From assembly GCF_910591885.1 (NCBI RefSeq), contig NC_063283.1, forward strand, positions 6,619,001 through 6,683,000: a stretch of 64,000 bases of DNA. Direction: 5' to 3'. Positions 35,601 to 47,960 of this stretch are shown here, piece after piece. The notes under the pieces are model-generated. The model had not been told where the DNA came from and did not search any database. It saw only the letters and a program-made list of their open reading frames with translations. The position numbers were made by a program, and so were the translations under genes. How positions within the stretch are numbered: the stretch's first letter is position 1; each line of letters opens with the position of its first letter. The stretch is from Bombus terrestris (Eukaryota; Arthropoda; Insecta; Hymenoptera; Apidae).

Positions 35601-37368
35601 ATAAAAAGAAAATTGTACGTTCCATTTAACGAAGTTTAGAAGGGAAGTATGAAAAAAACAGAACCCTATGAATCTAGAAAAGCATCGTTAATACTCAATT
35701 TTTTCTAACAAGGTATTGTTGTCGAGTTCTTCTCCAAATGATATAGCATTTATCTCTGACTATCATACAGCCGCAGTACGATTTATTATTCAGCTGTGCG
35801 AGTAACAGAGGCTGAAGAACTGATGTTTTACGATCATCATTGTAAAAGATTCAATATATTTTTTGAATCTTATATGCAAGTAAAATATACCTCGATAAAG
35901 AGTGAAGTTATCCCACGAATTCTCTATTTTCCTCTTGCGTGTGCATAATTCAGCGAACAAAAGAGCAAATTTTTTTAAACAATTTGAATAAAGAGAATTA
36001 TTTAAAATTGTGCTGAAGCGCGACGCTAACAATCGTTCTAGATATTTATTACATTTCCCAGTCGCTTTGAACGATAAGATATATTTCTCGCCCACGTGCA
36101 TAAAGTACAGAAACGGTGCAAACACGTAGGTTTGAAAACTTTTGAAATAATTCGTTTCCGCCTGCAAAGAAGGAAATTACGGGCAATTAAAATAATTTAC
36201 AGTTATACACTGGAAGAAAATTATTTCGAATACACATATATTATTTCCTGCGCTTCGTAGACAAACGAGAAACAATTTCGTGTTTAAACGCGAACAATAG
36301 GATTTAATCGGACCTGCTGCTCCACGTTTTAGAAAAGCTCCGTGTGTTTCATTCAGCTTCTTCGCAGGTAGCGTAATACGGTTTCGAACAATGACACGGC
36401 ATTCAATAGTTTAATTCAACGCCCATTGTCCGCTATTTAATCGCTTGAACGTCCAGGAACGGCAGAGAATCGTTCTATATGAGTCGCTGAAAAATGCGAC
36501 AAGCCCCGGCTACCGTCATCGTCGCGATTGCTGGTTATCGTGCAGGATAATGACGTTGCGAACGACACGCCACTGTGAAATTATAAATAATGTATGTGCA
36601 GCTGGAAAAAGCAAACAGCGTAAACTGTCGAAGCCAACGTTTCAAACGTTTATTTGACTTTATAATTCGAACGAGACGTATAAAAGAGATTGATGCGAGG
36701 TATTAAATGATAGAATGAATAGTTTTGATAATACGCGAATGTAGATGATATATAAACTGAAAGTTATGCGAAGCGTATAGTATAATGTAGAATGAATAAC
36801 GTAAAGTAGATACATGAATAATATTTAAGATAATTCAATGATTGTTTCACACGAACAATTGAGAAGAAGCTTAACAAAGAATTAAATGAAAGAGAATAGA
36901 CTCCTCACAGAGCGTAAACGACTTATTGAAAGATGTACAAGCGCATATATTCTACACACCCAACCCAGCAAAAAGATGTTCAATAACATTTTTCGATAAA
37001 ATTGCTTCATACGGTACGTTGATGAAATTTAATTTAATTTTCCAATAAAACTTGTACGACCACGAATCAGATATATTTCGTGCGTCTTTTTACCAAGATT
37101 CCATAAAATGTATTTATGGTCCCATTCGTGAATGAAACGATTTGTAGGAAATGACGTGAGAATAATTATACATAATTACGTTTATCGACCATATACATAG
37201 CACCGCTATGTACGCTACGCTAAAATAAAGAACCTGAAACTCTAAACCGCTGTCAACAACCGCTTCAAAATAAGACAAAATCAAACCGTTATAACTATCC
37301 TTTGATAAAAAGAACTGTTTTCCTTTTATTGGAAACAAAAAGAACTAATGGAACTTGCTGTTTCACAG
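32630..37368 (+). other. mub: Intron 2, about 4.7 kb, nothing else recognised
   Basis: AT-rich intron within KH1. No tandem array, transposon end or coding motif stood out on either strand. Confidence 0.6.
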
Positions 37369-37752
37369 TCCGGCGCGAAGATCAACATCTCCGACGGTTC
37401 ATGCCCGGAGCGAATAGTGACAGTGACCGGACCGACGAACTCAATCTTCAAAGCGTTCACGCTGATCTGCAAAAAATTCGAGGAATGGTGTTCCCAGTTC
37501 CATGACATCCAGGGAAGCGGCGGTGTACCCAGGCCACCCATCACTCTCAGGTTGATCGTCCCAGCATCGCAGTGCGGCTCTCTGATCGGCAAAGGTGGCT
37601 CGAAGATCAAGGAGATCCGCGAGGTGACCGGTGCCTCGATCCAGGTCGCCTCTGACATGCTGCCTAATTCGACAGAACGCGCAGTCACCATATCCGGTAC
37701 CAGCGAGGCCATTACACAATGCATATATCACATCTGTTGTGTTATGCTAGAG
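37369..37752 (+). CDS. mub: PCBP/mub homologue, coding exon 3 (end of KH1 and whole KH2)
   Basis: 384 bases, 128 residues (47-174). It begins SGAKINISDGSCPERIVTVT, the strands of KH1 that follow the GXXG loop, and FKAFTLICKKFEEW is the final KH1 helix. A short Gly/Pro linker (GSGGVPRPP, 95-103) leads into KH2 from ITLRLIVP, with loop GKGG at 120-123 and the helix-strand SKIKEIREVTGASIQVASDM. The exon closes in the last KH2 helix (ITQCIYHICCVMLE). The acceptor TGTTTCACAG| and donor GAG|GTACGT are both good and both phase 0. An ATG 21 bases upstream of the acceptor (37348) opens the same frame but lies in the intron. GC content is well above the flanking introns, as expected for coding sequence. 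Confidence 0.96.
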
Positions 37753-38893
37753 GTACGTACTTAGGTATTCTAGAGACCAAGGCCTGCCATATTACTTATC
37801 TCTGGACTGCGAATGTTTATGCTAATTTAAAGTTTAATGGATGCAATAAAGATCTGTTTTATCATTAGGTCGTTACGCGTGAAATATTGCTTCCTGGAGG
37901 TTCGAGTTTGGCCAATATCATCTATTCTTGTCATACCATTGATCGAGCCTCTCAGAAGTTAAATTAATCTGCTACACTTTTTACGTCGCCTCCACCATGT
38001 TCGAATACCAGATCAATGTCACCAATCGAATGTTGCCATTTCCATTAATCGTAGTAGCTCGATCTTTCGTTAAGCTAATGAGTTTCACGGTAGTCAGATA
38101 CGTGATTAATATTCAACACTTCAGGAAAGAAATTTATAGAAATTGTAAAATTCTGAACTACTAAGAATATCGTGGAAGTTGAGAATTGCTCGTTTCGATT
38201 ATTCTGTTGCTTCTGCTACTAAGTTTCTCCTGAATGCTTGAACATTCGCAGTCAATCTACCACTTGAAATCATCAAGCAGGGTGACGTCTCTACTCGTAG
38301 TTCTCTATACACAGTTACGCTATAATAATGCAGAATCTGCGAGAGGCTAGAACAGCCTCTGTACTGCGCAGAGATGAGAAAATGGCTCGGCTAAGAAACA
38401 CGAATCCGATTGATTATCTCTTACGTGAAACACAATGCGATCATAAAAGCGAGCGTGTGTTTTAATTATATGAGGTGCCATAAAGTATGTGGCAAGTATT
38501 TGTCATATCGATACCACATATTTCATGACACACTTTGTACAGCAGTGTGCGATAATGAATGTAGTAGAAAGCAACACGTATTTCCCTTGGCCTTGTGCCC
38601 TCCATTTACAAGATTCATGTATCCAGTTACTGTACAAGGACGATTTTACTAAACGATTTATGAGTCCAAAGAAAAGGGAAAGGTAAAAATTAACGATGAT
38701 ATTGTTCGGGCGATAAATTGTAAATTTCTACGAAGGAAGAACGTTAAAGTGTTGATGCCACTAGCTAGCCATCTTCTCGTGTCTATATACTGTAGCCTCC
38801 GCTTAAGGTTCGTTCTTTTATCCTGCAGTTTAATGTTCGCAAAGTCGTTGCCACGAATTCCTGGAGCTAGTTCCACGAAACGGTCGGTTAGAT

Positions 38894-39108
38894 CGGCGAT
38901 TTTCAACCAGTGAGAGACCCGCGAGATTGAAGCGTGTAATATCTACTCATTTAGTCATAGTCATCCACTTCCTTTTCTCTTAGATTGTTAAGTAAAGAAA
39001 CGACAACAGCCAGAACAATAGGCGTTTGGTGTGAATGCTCTCAAACCAAATATAATTTTAGTAATTCGTTTATGCATGCCATAAGATAAGAAAGGTTGAA
39101 AGTCGCTG
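38894..39108. mobile_element. Candidate hAT-like MITE, 215 bp
   Basis: The left end CGGCGATTTTCAACCAGTG and the right end in reverse complement CAGCGACTTTCAACCTTTC match at most of the first 15 positions. The CAGCG(A/G)TTTTCAACC start followed by a GAGACCCGCGAG stretch is typical of non-autonomous hAT elements. The expected 8-bp target duplication is not clear (GGTTAGAT against AATTAAGG), so the copy is old or its borders are off by a few bases. No transposase frame. Confidence 0.5.
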
Positions 39109-39110
39109 AA

Positions 39111-39536
39111 TTAAGGGGTCCTGGGATAATTCTTCAGGTTTCTAAACATTATTATACGTGTAAACGTCCCCCAGACAATGTACAGGGTATATCGTAACAT
39201 GTGGGAGTCATTTCAGTAGCAGGCAGACGACACATGGACAGTGAAAATGGTTCATATAAACACGCGAATATCCATCCTCTGCCTGTCGCGGATTATTGTA
39301 ACATAAAAATGGCTATAACTTGCAAACAAAGTCAAACAGGACATGTATTTGCATGGACAGTTTTCGTCGTTTCTGCGTCTGCTGTCCACTGCTGAAATGG
39401 GTTCTACATGTTATGAAACACCCTGTATGTCGGCGATAAAACGCATACACAATATCCAAGGATCCGTTTACACATACAGTAACGTTGAGAACTCTGAAGT
39501 ATCGACAATGTATATTGATCATCTCAGGACCCCGTT
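39111..39536. mobile_element. Candidate outer inverted-repeat element, host of the inner MITE
   Basis: GGGGTCCTGGGAT at 39115-39127 is the inverse of ATCTCAGGACCCC at 39521-39533, with one mismatch, and the similarity extends weakly outward (TTAA against CTAAC). The two arms enclose another inverted-repeat element (39183-39425), as expected of a nested insertion. Family unknown. Confidence 0.4.
39183..39425. mobile_element. MITE with long terminal inverted repeats, 243 bp, TA flanks
   Basis: The left arm CAGGGTATATCGTAACATGT and the right arm in reverse complement CAGGGTGTTTCATAACATGT match at most positions. The similarity continues through a CATTTCAG(T/C)AG block and a GGACAG block for about 50 bases in total. 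TA lies at 39181-39182 and 39426-39427. The TA flanks fit a Tc1/mariner-type insertion. The end CAGGGTGTTTC resembles the ends of the larger element at 51240-51968. No coding capacity. Confidence 0.7.
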
Positions 39537-39763
39537 AGACAAATAGCGTTCTCGGTCGTATCTCGCTCGTTCTTAATGCGTTCCGAGAACTTCCTGAGAC
39601 ACCTAGCTGTCCATCCAAAGACTCTATCTAGCGAACTAGTCCGACGAACTGGTTGATCACGCGAACCCGAACCAGCGAGCATTAAGTGGTGGCTACTACA
39701 GTACACGAATGAACAACACGATTTGTGTATTCGCACTCGTGCGTGTGTTTCTTTCTGTTTCAG

Positions 39764-40168
39764 TCCCCTCCTAAAGGCGCCACGATCCCTTATCGCCCCA
39801 AACCCCAAGTTGGTGGGCCAGTGATCCTGGCTGGTGGGCAAGCCTACACCATCCAGGGTAATTACGCGGTGCCCGCCCACTCGGACGTAAGTACAGTATT
39901 GCCATTGCCCGCGCCCGCTGCCGGGCCCACCCCGCCCTCGCTGAACACCCAAACTTTGACGACTTCGCCCTTCGCGGCCCACCCTTCCTCCTCGGCCTTC
40001 GCCGCTTCTCACGGGCATCCGCTCCTATCCACGGCCCACCTTACAACCCCACATCATCCCCTCCACCCGAGCCCCTTACACGCCAGCGTGGCAGGCCTCG
40101 CCGACCCCCTGCTGAAGAGTGGACACTTGCAGGCAGCCCTCCCGCCCGCACACCTCGTGGCAGACGCC
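39764..40168 (+). CDS. mub: PCBP/mub homologue, coding exon 4 (KH2-KH3 linker; alternative donors at 39887 and 40169)
   Basis: The acceptor TTTCTGTTTCAG| precedes 39764. The first 41 codons (SPPKGATIPYRPKP to NYAVPAHSD, residues 175-215) are a Gly/Pro/Tyr linker typical of insect mub proteins. A consensus donor GAC|GTAAGTAC lies at 39887. The frame continues for 94 more codons to a second consensus donor GCC|GTAAGTCT at 40169. This extra part is rich in Pro, Ala, Ser and His and contains ADPLLKSGHLQAALPPAHL, which resembles my recollection of a segment of Drosophila mub, so the long form is probably real. Both donors are phase 0, so both forms join the next exon in frame. The longer segment is very GC-rich (CCC and GCC codons) compared with the rest of the gene. 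No domain is expected; the linker is likely disordered. Confidence 0.9.
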
Positions 40169-40375
40169 GTAAGTCTTTTGTTTTTCGTGATCCACCCCCG
40201 AGATCCTGATTACCAACAAAAAAAAACCACCCCAAGAGATACTACCACCAGACCCTTTCGATCAGAAAACCGGTACACACACCGTATCTCGAATCTATCT
40301 TGACGTTTTAATACACGTACACACGTATACACCAACGTACACGTTGTACGGAGCAACGCGAGCGGACCTCTGTTA

Positions 40376-40465
40376 TTTATATATATGTATATATGTATAT
40401 GTATATGAATTATACGTATATATAAATATATATATACACATATATATAAATATATTTATATATTG
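40376..40465 (+). repeat. AT microsatellite (TATATG/TATATA)
   Basis: About 90 bases of alternating TA with ATG and ATAC interruptions, about 200 bases after the second donor of the linker exon. Confidence 0.9.
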
Positions 40466-41811
40466 TTAACCCTTGTTCACCTATACACCCAGTTGTCCCT
40501 TATACATTTAATTACTACTTTGCGTCTTTCCGAGGACGCAATTTGGACAATTCCTGGCCAAGATGCACTGTTTCTCTATCTCTGTTTCTGTCTACTTCTT
40601 CGTCCTGAATTGATTCGGGTTTAATACATGGCTCCGGACGATCACGGTAATTGGTGGAAATGGTGAAAGAGTTGGATGTAAGACGAGAGCTGACGTGTTT
40701 TGGGAGGGGGAGGATGAAAAGGGTGAATAGGGTCGTGAAGGAGATAGTGAATGAGGAAAATAGGGTGACGAAGCTTGAGAAGCGGATTTCGGGTAGAAGA
40801 GGTGCTACTTTTTCTTTCTTTCCTTTTTGAATCTTTTCTACATTGTTACAAATTCTTTTGTAAATTTGAGTGTATGTATGTTACGACATAATTAATTGCA
40901 AAGTTTCCAGTATGGATTAATGGAAAGAAAAATGATCAAGTAACACGTTTGTTTCAAGTATTATACAGATATAGGTCAAGTTATATACATACTATTAGAA
41001 TCTACTCTAGGGAATGATAAGTTGAAAAGAAAATTCTCATTTTTGCAGTACTGACGCTTTCATAATGAATATTTCCTTCTCTTTGGTATTTTTCATTTAA
41101 TACAAGCCAACAAAGAGACCTTCCATTTTAACGTTAAATGATTCACTCTATGGTGATATTCAGAGTAGTAGCAATTAATTCTCTTGATAACTAATATCGA
41201 TAAATTTCCATATTTTATTAGACACCGACCTAAAGTCAATATAATTTCGAATTTTCTCTTCAAATAACATATTCGTTTCTTGATAGCTTGTCAAAACGTC
41301 TGTATCTTTGTTACTAAAATGCAAAACTTCCATTCTCCTAACAAGTATTTAAACTTTGCAACATTTCAAACTAAAAACGTATTCGCAGTGAATCGAGACT
41401 ATATTCATGAACGATTGAGATCGAATTCTCAGCGAGAATTGAACAACGGCAATATGTAATGAACAGTTTTAGGTGAAAACACGCGTCATCTAGGATTCAC
41501 AGTTTTAGATGTTTCGCGAACGAGAGATGCGAGTAGGACGCGGTTCATTCAACTCGTCGAAGCATTCGATATCCAATTTTCACCAAATGCCGTAACGTCG
41601 CGTAGAATGTTTGCCCACGTGTACCGGAATGCTCCACCGTTGTATAGGCCACCTGGTCCCCATCCTGGAAAAGCCCTTTACAAACTCCAAAGCCCGGTCC
41701 ACACGTACATGCATCGGCACCTTGAACACACCTTGGCTTTCTGCTCGACGTTCCTTCGTGTAGCTTCGAGTGATTCGTTCACGAAAGCAACATACAAACT
41801 TTCCACAAGTG

Positions 41812-41812
<1 letters not shown>

Positions 41813-41848
<36 letters not shown>
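41813..41848 (+). repeat. (CT)n microsatellite
   Basis: About 18 uninterrupted CT units on the sense strand of intron 4. Confidence 0.95.
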
Positions 41849-41852
<4 letters not shown>

Positions 41853-43451
41853 ATGTATATATCACGCTTCTGGACGGAAAGAAAGAAATGACATAATAAA
41901 TAATAAGTAAGAGGACGATGAAGCGATGGCATATTTATGAAATGAAAATTGATATTTAAGAATTAAAAAAGAGAAAAGACGATGTAATTATGATCGTCAA
42001 TTTTTAATTCGTTGAATTAAGCCACGATAGTTTGGATCAAGTTGTTTAAGGTCAGGATACTTTATTTTAATTTGTACTCTGTATTCTAGGTGGCATAATC
42101 CATTAATAACGTTTATCGTTGTAAGATACAGAATATAAATTAATATTAGGTAGCTCGAATATATGTAGTTCAAACTGTTGTGGTTATTTATGGCTCGATT
42201 ATGTGTATCGAATCAATTGCTTCGCTCACTAATTTTAGCAAGGAAGTGGATCGATTTCAAGTAATGGACTTTTGCAATAGACTAGTCCATTTTTTTCTTT
42301 TTTTCTTTTTCTTTTTTTGAAGCAATTGCCAACAGTTGTGTACTGCATTTCATATTCTTCGTCTTTGTTTTAATGTGATATACATTTACGCTGTCGTTTT
42401 GTCGTCTTCATTTTACAAACTGTTTCAATGGATTTTGTGACTATACGCGCAATATTTCATGTGATATATATGTATATATAGAACCGGGAAAAATATTATT
42501 CTGGAAACAAAAACAAGTCAAAAATGAAGAGTACAATTTTTTCGTTTCAAGCCTCGTTTTTGAAAAAAAAAAAAAAAAAAAATGAGGTTTGAAATAGAAC
42601 TCGACATTATTTCACCGGCAAGCATATTGCATACTATCGATCAAGAGATGGTTTGAGCGCACGCACGTCTACTCATGAATTTTCAAGCTCGTTTTTATCT
42701 ATAAAAAAAAAAAAAGCGAAGCTTCCAACGAAAAATTTTATTCGACATTTTCCACGCTTTTTTACTTCCAGAATCATCATCTGTTTGCTTGCAACATTCC
42801 ATACGTTGTACAACTAAAATCCACTGTGTTCTATGTTTCAACTAAAGAATTACGAATACGTGATTAACAAATGAAGAACACGTTGTACGCGTGTGTCGCT
42901 TTTTCGTCCAGAAACCTTCTATAGAGAGAGATTGGAAACTTGAAAATGTCGAGGAAATATTTCTTTTAAAAAATACCACCTCTTTCAGAGATACCTTCTT
43001 CTATTCTATCTTCTCGTTCTACTCTCTTGGAATAGAAGAAATAAGAGGAACTCGAAGCTCCACTTTACCCCATTGTGTTTCTCCCAATCGCGTGGCTTCA
43101 CGAGGAATCGTCTCTTAAATATCCACCGATCGATCGATCTCCAACTGTCTTCTTTATCGAATCTTTTAATTTCTCAATACTATCTATTTTACTCCTCTAA
43201 GTAAAATGCAAGATTTTCTTACAGACGTCTAATTTATTGATAATTAAGAGATCGTTAACTCGTCGAAGTGGCGCGTCGGTTATGTGCTTTGCTTTTTATG
43301 TGATCCGCACGTGTCTGTTACGTGTATCGGCCGTTTCTGGATTTTTTCTTGTTCTTCGTTCGTTCGTTCATTTGTCTCTGTTCCGTCTCTCTGACAATGT
43401 TCACCAAGACGCTTCTTTACGTACTCTATGTCCCAGCCGTGGTCTCGGTGT

Positions 43452-43520
43452 GTGTCTCTCTCACACTCTCTTTCTCTCTCTATCTCTCTGTCTCTCTCTC
43501 TCTCTCCTCCTTTTTTTTTT
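43452..43520 (+). repeat. Imperfect CT-rich microsatellite followed by a T run
   Basis: TCTC units with CACA, TTTC and TGTC interruptions, then CTCC and a run of nine T. Confidence 0.9.
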
Positions 43521-46500
43521 CTTGTGCTTGCGATTGATAGTGGGTTGATGTCGCCTTCTGTGAAACTGCTTGCCGTCCTTTACGGTGCACAGAGAATTTA
43601 TTTTCTCGTTGCATGCCGACACGAGATGATACACGATTGTACGGTACGCGCGATAATCACGATTATTGTCGATCATAGCCGTGCATTAGGCGAGAAACTT
43701 CTTTAAAGTCTAAGAACGATATCGAACCTCTCTCTTTTTCATTTTTATTTATTGAATTGATCATTCTTTTCTGTGGAGTCGAAAGAGAAACGTCGAAGAG
43801 CAATTTACAAAACTACAATTAACATTCGATCAATTTTTTAATCGAACTCTCATTAATCTTCTCGGTGAAGTCGAACAGGGGAATATGTACGAAATTACAA
43901 TTAACGTTGGATATTTTCTTTTTTTATGCATTCGTCGTCGTTTTGTGTGTACGCAGTCGAATAACGATTTTTTTTTTTTTTTTTTTTAGACAAAAAGAAC
44001 AATTACTGTCGGCGTTGAACGAATTTATTCTTGTATCATTGGATTGACTGTAGTTTTGTGTGCAGTCGAATGGAGAAATGTCGAGTCACGCGAATTCCTC
44101 TTGATAATAATCGGTCGCCTTTGAGATTTCACACTTGAGGTGATATCGGTGGCGTTACCACATTATCAGTTGTATTATGGGACAGGTTGTCGGAAATGAG
44201 TCGTGTCGACCGTGTTTAATCATCGGAATTTCGTGGCACGCGAAGACTTTCTTGAAACTGAGTCTCTTTTGATGGAATATCTTCAAAGGAAATCGCTTGA
44301 TTTCTTAAGAGACACGTGTACTGCGACTGGTTTAAAAAATGGCTTGAACCACGATATTTCAATAATTTAATGAATATTTATCCGCAAGGATACTAATTTA
44401 AATTTTAAAACAGGATTTATTCCGTTTTTAGTATTTTTAGTTTACAATTCTGAAGAAATTTGTCATAAAAGTCACGCCACGAATGTTGCCTCTCTTCTTC
44501 ATATTTTGTTACCGTAACTGATTAAAACTTACTGATTTCGAAAAATGAGAAATGAAAAATACCTGCAAATTGAAGCGTTAGGCAACTTTTTAAATAAACG
44601 TTTCCCAAATCCAGCGGAAAATTATACCAACTAATTTAAAAAAAGAAAAGAAAATATTTTGTTGGTCGTTCGATAATTTAAAAGAGTGATATCCGTATAA
44701 AATATTTTAGAATGGAGACAATCGACGCTATTAAACAATTGTATATCGCCAGTATCTATTTCTATCTGAACATGAACGGCATACCTGAAGCACCGTTAGC
44801 TTCCATGAGACGCGAATCGATAACGATAAGAATAAATCCGCGTTTCAATCTTTAGCAAATAAAACGACAACCTGTCCCCAACTGTCATAAATTTTGCCCA
44901 CGAGACAAGGTGTGTGGTCTCAAACTGACGATCGATATGGCAATCTTCACAGTCGAACTGTTTTCCCTTTGTGCCGTTGCAAGATCGCCATTGCCACCGC
45001 GGTATTATGCAAATCGTCGACACGGAGCGTCAAGTGGTTGATCGAAACCAGTTTATCGAGCTTCAAGTTTAACGACTCTACTACAACCGTTCGAGCAGTT
45101 TCAAAGCTTCCAACTCCACATGGGCTATACGCCGTTCGATAAACGTTAAAACCTTGATCCTTCGTTACGAAGAAGCGCGTCGTAGTACGCTTGTTCGCGT
45201 ACGCGAATCAAGCTCGATCAAAGCAAAAATGATAAAAGAAATTTTTCAACGAGAGAAATAAAAAAAGACACGGTATGGTGCAAATGAATCTCGTTTATCG
45301 CGCGTCCCGTCGACACATATGACCGTGAATATTCTTCACGAGAATCGTATTCGACAACGTTCGGTCAACACAGGTGCAAAAAAGTCCGAAGTACGAAAGA
45401 AATACAGCAAAAGAGGACGAACGATAGTTTCTTTCTGTTATTTCGATGGCATATTCGATGGTATGGTTTCGTGTCCTTCCGTTTTCTATATTTCATTTCC
45501 TATGATTTCCATGTGTTTACGATATGATAATAATCGGTGTGTCACGATCGAGCTATGTTTTATCTCTGGTTCGAGTACGATCATCGTGGGGCCGATTCTG
45601 TCCGCCCACGTGCAGACAACCTCTGGACGAAAGGCGCGTGTGATTTGAGCCGCTCATCTGTCGAATCGATTAGCTACACGGTATAACAAGTAGAGAAAAT
45701 TCAGAAGAAATTACGTAAGATCGATGGAGCGTTTTGGCTGCAGATAATTTGAAAAAGTGCGATACTTTGTCGCGCTATGAAGAGCTCGTTTGCAATACGT
45801 TCGAGAATCACGCGCGTTTCACCGGGGGTTTACTCTCCGATTGATCGAGCCTGCTTTAGCATGAACGCTTACTCGAGGGTCGCACGATGGATTCTTCGTC
45901 ATGGCCTGTCGTTGGATCCGGTCAAACGCGGACAGGCGCGTACACGAGACATCTTAAGAATGGCGGTCGATGAGTTTCATGCTGATTAGCGAGGTCGAAG
46001 TCGACCCGTACGTCCGGTCGATCGGCAGGCGCCATGAAATGCCATCTTGACGAGGGTTGACAGCATTAAGCATGGCAAAAAGACGAGTCGATGCACTGGA
46101 AAATTGCGACAATCAAGATTCCCAGCAGCAAAGCAAAAATATTTACTCTTTCTCTGGATATATCGAACGAACGATGGAGATTTCCGTAGTGCTAGATAAC
46201 GAATATGTAGAAAAATTGATAAACGATAATAATTATCGCGATACTTTCTTTCCACGCGCATCGATCGAACGTTGGAAATTTCTATGAGAAGACTGAGATT
46301 TTTCTGGTGGATTAGACTTGTTGGTAGATAAAATTGCTAATGTATATATACACTTTCTATATGTACATCAATATATACATATTTTGTCAGCATGTCCAAT
46401 ACGTGTAATTAAAATGCACATACTGATTTACCACGATGTAATAGTAACTTTCTCAAATTAGTCAAATCGATTGTGAAATGCGATTCAAGGTAAAGAAACA

Positions 46501-47245
46501 AAACTGGAAATATTCTTGTCTGTTCCAATTACCAACGATATATCGAATAACGTAGAAACCTGGCCAATACCTCAAAAGCTAAAATTTTGTTTAGCAATAT
46601 CGATCAACCAACCTAAGACACCAATGATAATATGACGATACACGGTGGAACCATAATTCTAAAGAGAATCGTTCAAACGCATTACTAAGACTTATTCGAT
46701 CAGAACGATCGATCGATGATCGAGGAAAGATCTGAACGTTTCGATGTGGAAACATTGGAAAGAGCAAACGGAAAAACGAAGGGCAGAGCTTTGACGCGAC
46801 GGTGTACAAACGCGTTTTCCTTTTAATGATGGCCGGGTCGACAGGCAGACAGAAAACGCAGCGTGCAGAGGAACACACGGTAGTCACGTTTGCCGAAGCA
46901 ATTGATTCTGAATTTTCTATCTGTCAGCGTCGGCGCGAACGACGGCCCGGCAAACATAATTACCGGCTTTAACAGCGACGTTTGCTAATTAGTAACTGTT
47001 TTTGTGCGTGGACGGGGTGCAAACACATTGACGCAACGCTCTCGCAATCCCCCTGTTGACAGATTGAATTATTAAAAGGGTGCGTTTCGGTTCCGCCTTC
47101 CGACAGTACAAACTCGTCGCGTTCGGTTTGCGTCAGAATTTTTAATTCGCGTCCGGCTGACTGCGGCACAGAAAGAAAGAAGACAAAATGATGCACAGAG
47201 AGATAGAAACTCGCTGGAGGGATGGAAGATCTCTCTTTCTCCTTC

Positions 47246-47273
47246 TTCTGTCTGTCTGTCTGTCTGTCTGTCT
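47246..47273 (+). repeat. (TCTG)n microsatellite, about seven units
   Basis: Perfect TCTG tetranucleotide repeat in intron 4, flanked by CT-rich sequence. Confidence 0.95.
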
Positions 47274-47479
47274 CTTTCACACACATAACACATTGATAAA
47301 CGAGCACGCGTTATTCTTTATTCCGCGAGAGGACACTCAGACGATCGTAAATTTTCCGAATTTTCCTGCGAATTTCTCTTGTTTGTTCGTTTGTAAGATT
47401 GTAGAGTGTAAATATTGAAATTTTGTGAAGACATTGTGGTGGGAACGCCGAGCGTCCAATTTGTTCCTTTTATTATCTT

Positions 47480-47960
47480 TTGTACATATCGTGAAAGCTC
47501 TGATCATCGAGTTTCTAGGATTCTTATTATTTCTAATTTTTATTCATGTTATTCAAAAAGGGTATAAATATGAAAATTTGGAAGAAAACTCGTAGATTGT
47601 GCAGAGTGGAGGCTCTAGAAGTTTGTTTTATCTTTGCTGCTGCGAAAGCACCGAATATTTATCGTTTATACGATTACGAACGCTCTGATCATCGAATTTC
47701 TAGTATTTTTGTTGTTTCTGTTATCGCAAATGAGCGTGAATATGTAAATCTAAAAGAAAACTCGTAGATCGTGGATCTTGAATGCTCTAACAAAGTATTA
47801 TTCTTACTATTGTGAAAGCACCGAACATGGAAAATTTATTACTCCTCCGATTGCGAAAGCTCTGACCAACGAATTTCTAGAAATTTCTGCTATCTCTGTA
47901 AAAGTTCTGATCATCGAATTTCCGTTACTGTGAAAGCTGCGGAAATCGTATTTCTATCGC
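47480..47960. repeat. Degenerate tandem array, about 180-bp higher unit with shorter sub-repeats
   Basis: GAAAGCTCTGATCATCGA followed by (A/G)TTTCTAG recurs near 47491, 47677, 47853, 47898 and, strongly diverged, 47932. GAAAACTCGTAGAT recurs near 47584 and 47756, giving a longer period of about 170-185 bp. GCGAAAGCACCGAA also recurs, near 47642 and 47813. Confidence 0.75.

Larger units (their letters stand above)
37753..39763 (+). other. mub: Intron 3, 2.0 kb, with a MITE cluster in its 3' half
   Basis: No coding sequence. The last 900 bases hold a hAT-like element (38894-39108) and nested inverted-repeat elements (39111-39536). Confidence 0.7.

Noticed and set aside
39725..40303. 192-codon open frame treated as one protein
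   Set aside because: It is exon 4 plus intron read-through at both ends; only 39764-40168 is bounded by splice sites. The 164-codon - strand frame at 39524-40018 is its shadow.
41607..41760. GC-richer patch encoding MFAHVYRNAPPLYRPPGPHP as a possible extra exon
   Set aside because: No clear acceptor-donor pair with phase 0 at both ends, and no resemblance to known mub linker segments.
45777..45989. 70-codon open frame that reads like a natural protein
   Set aside because: No family match by eye and no consistent splice sites around it.
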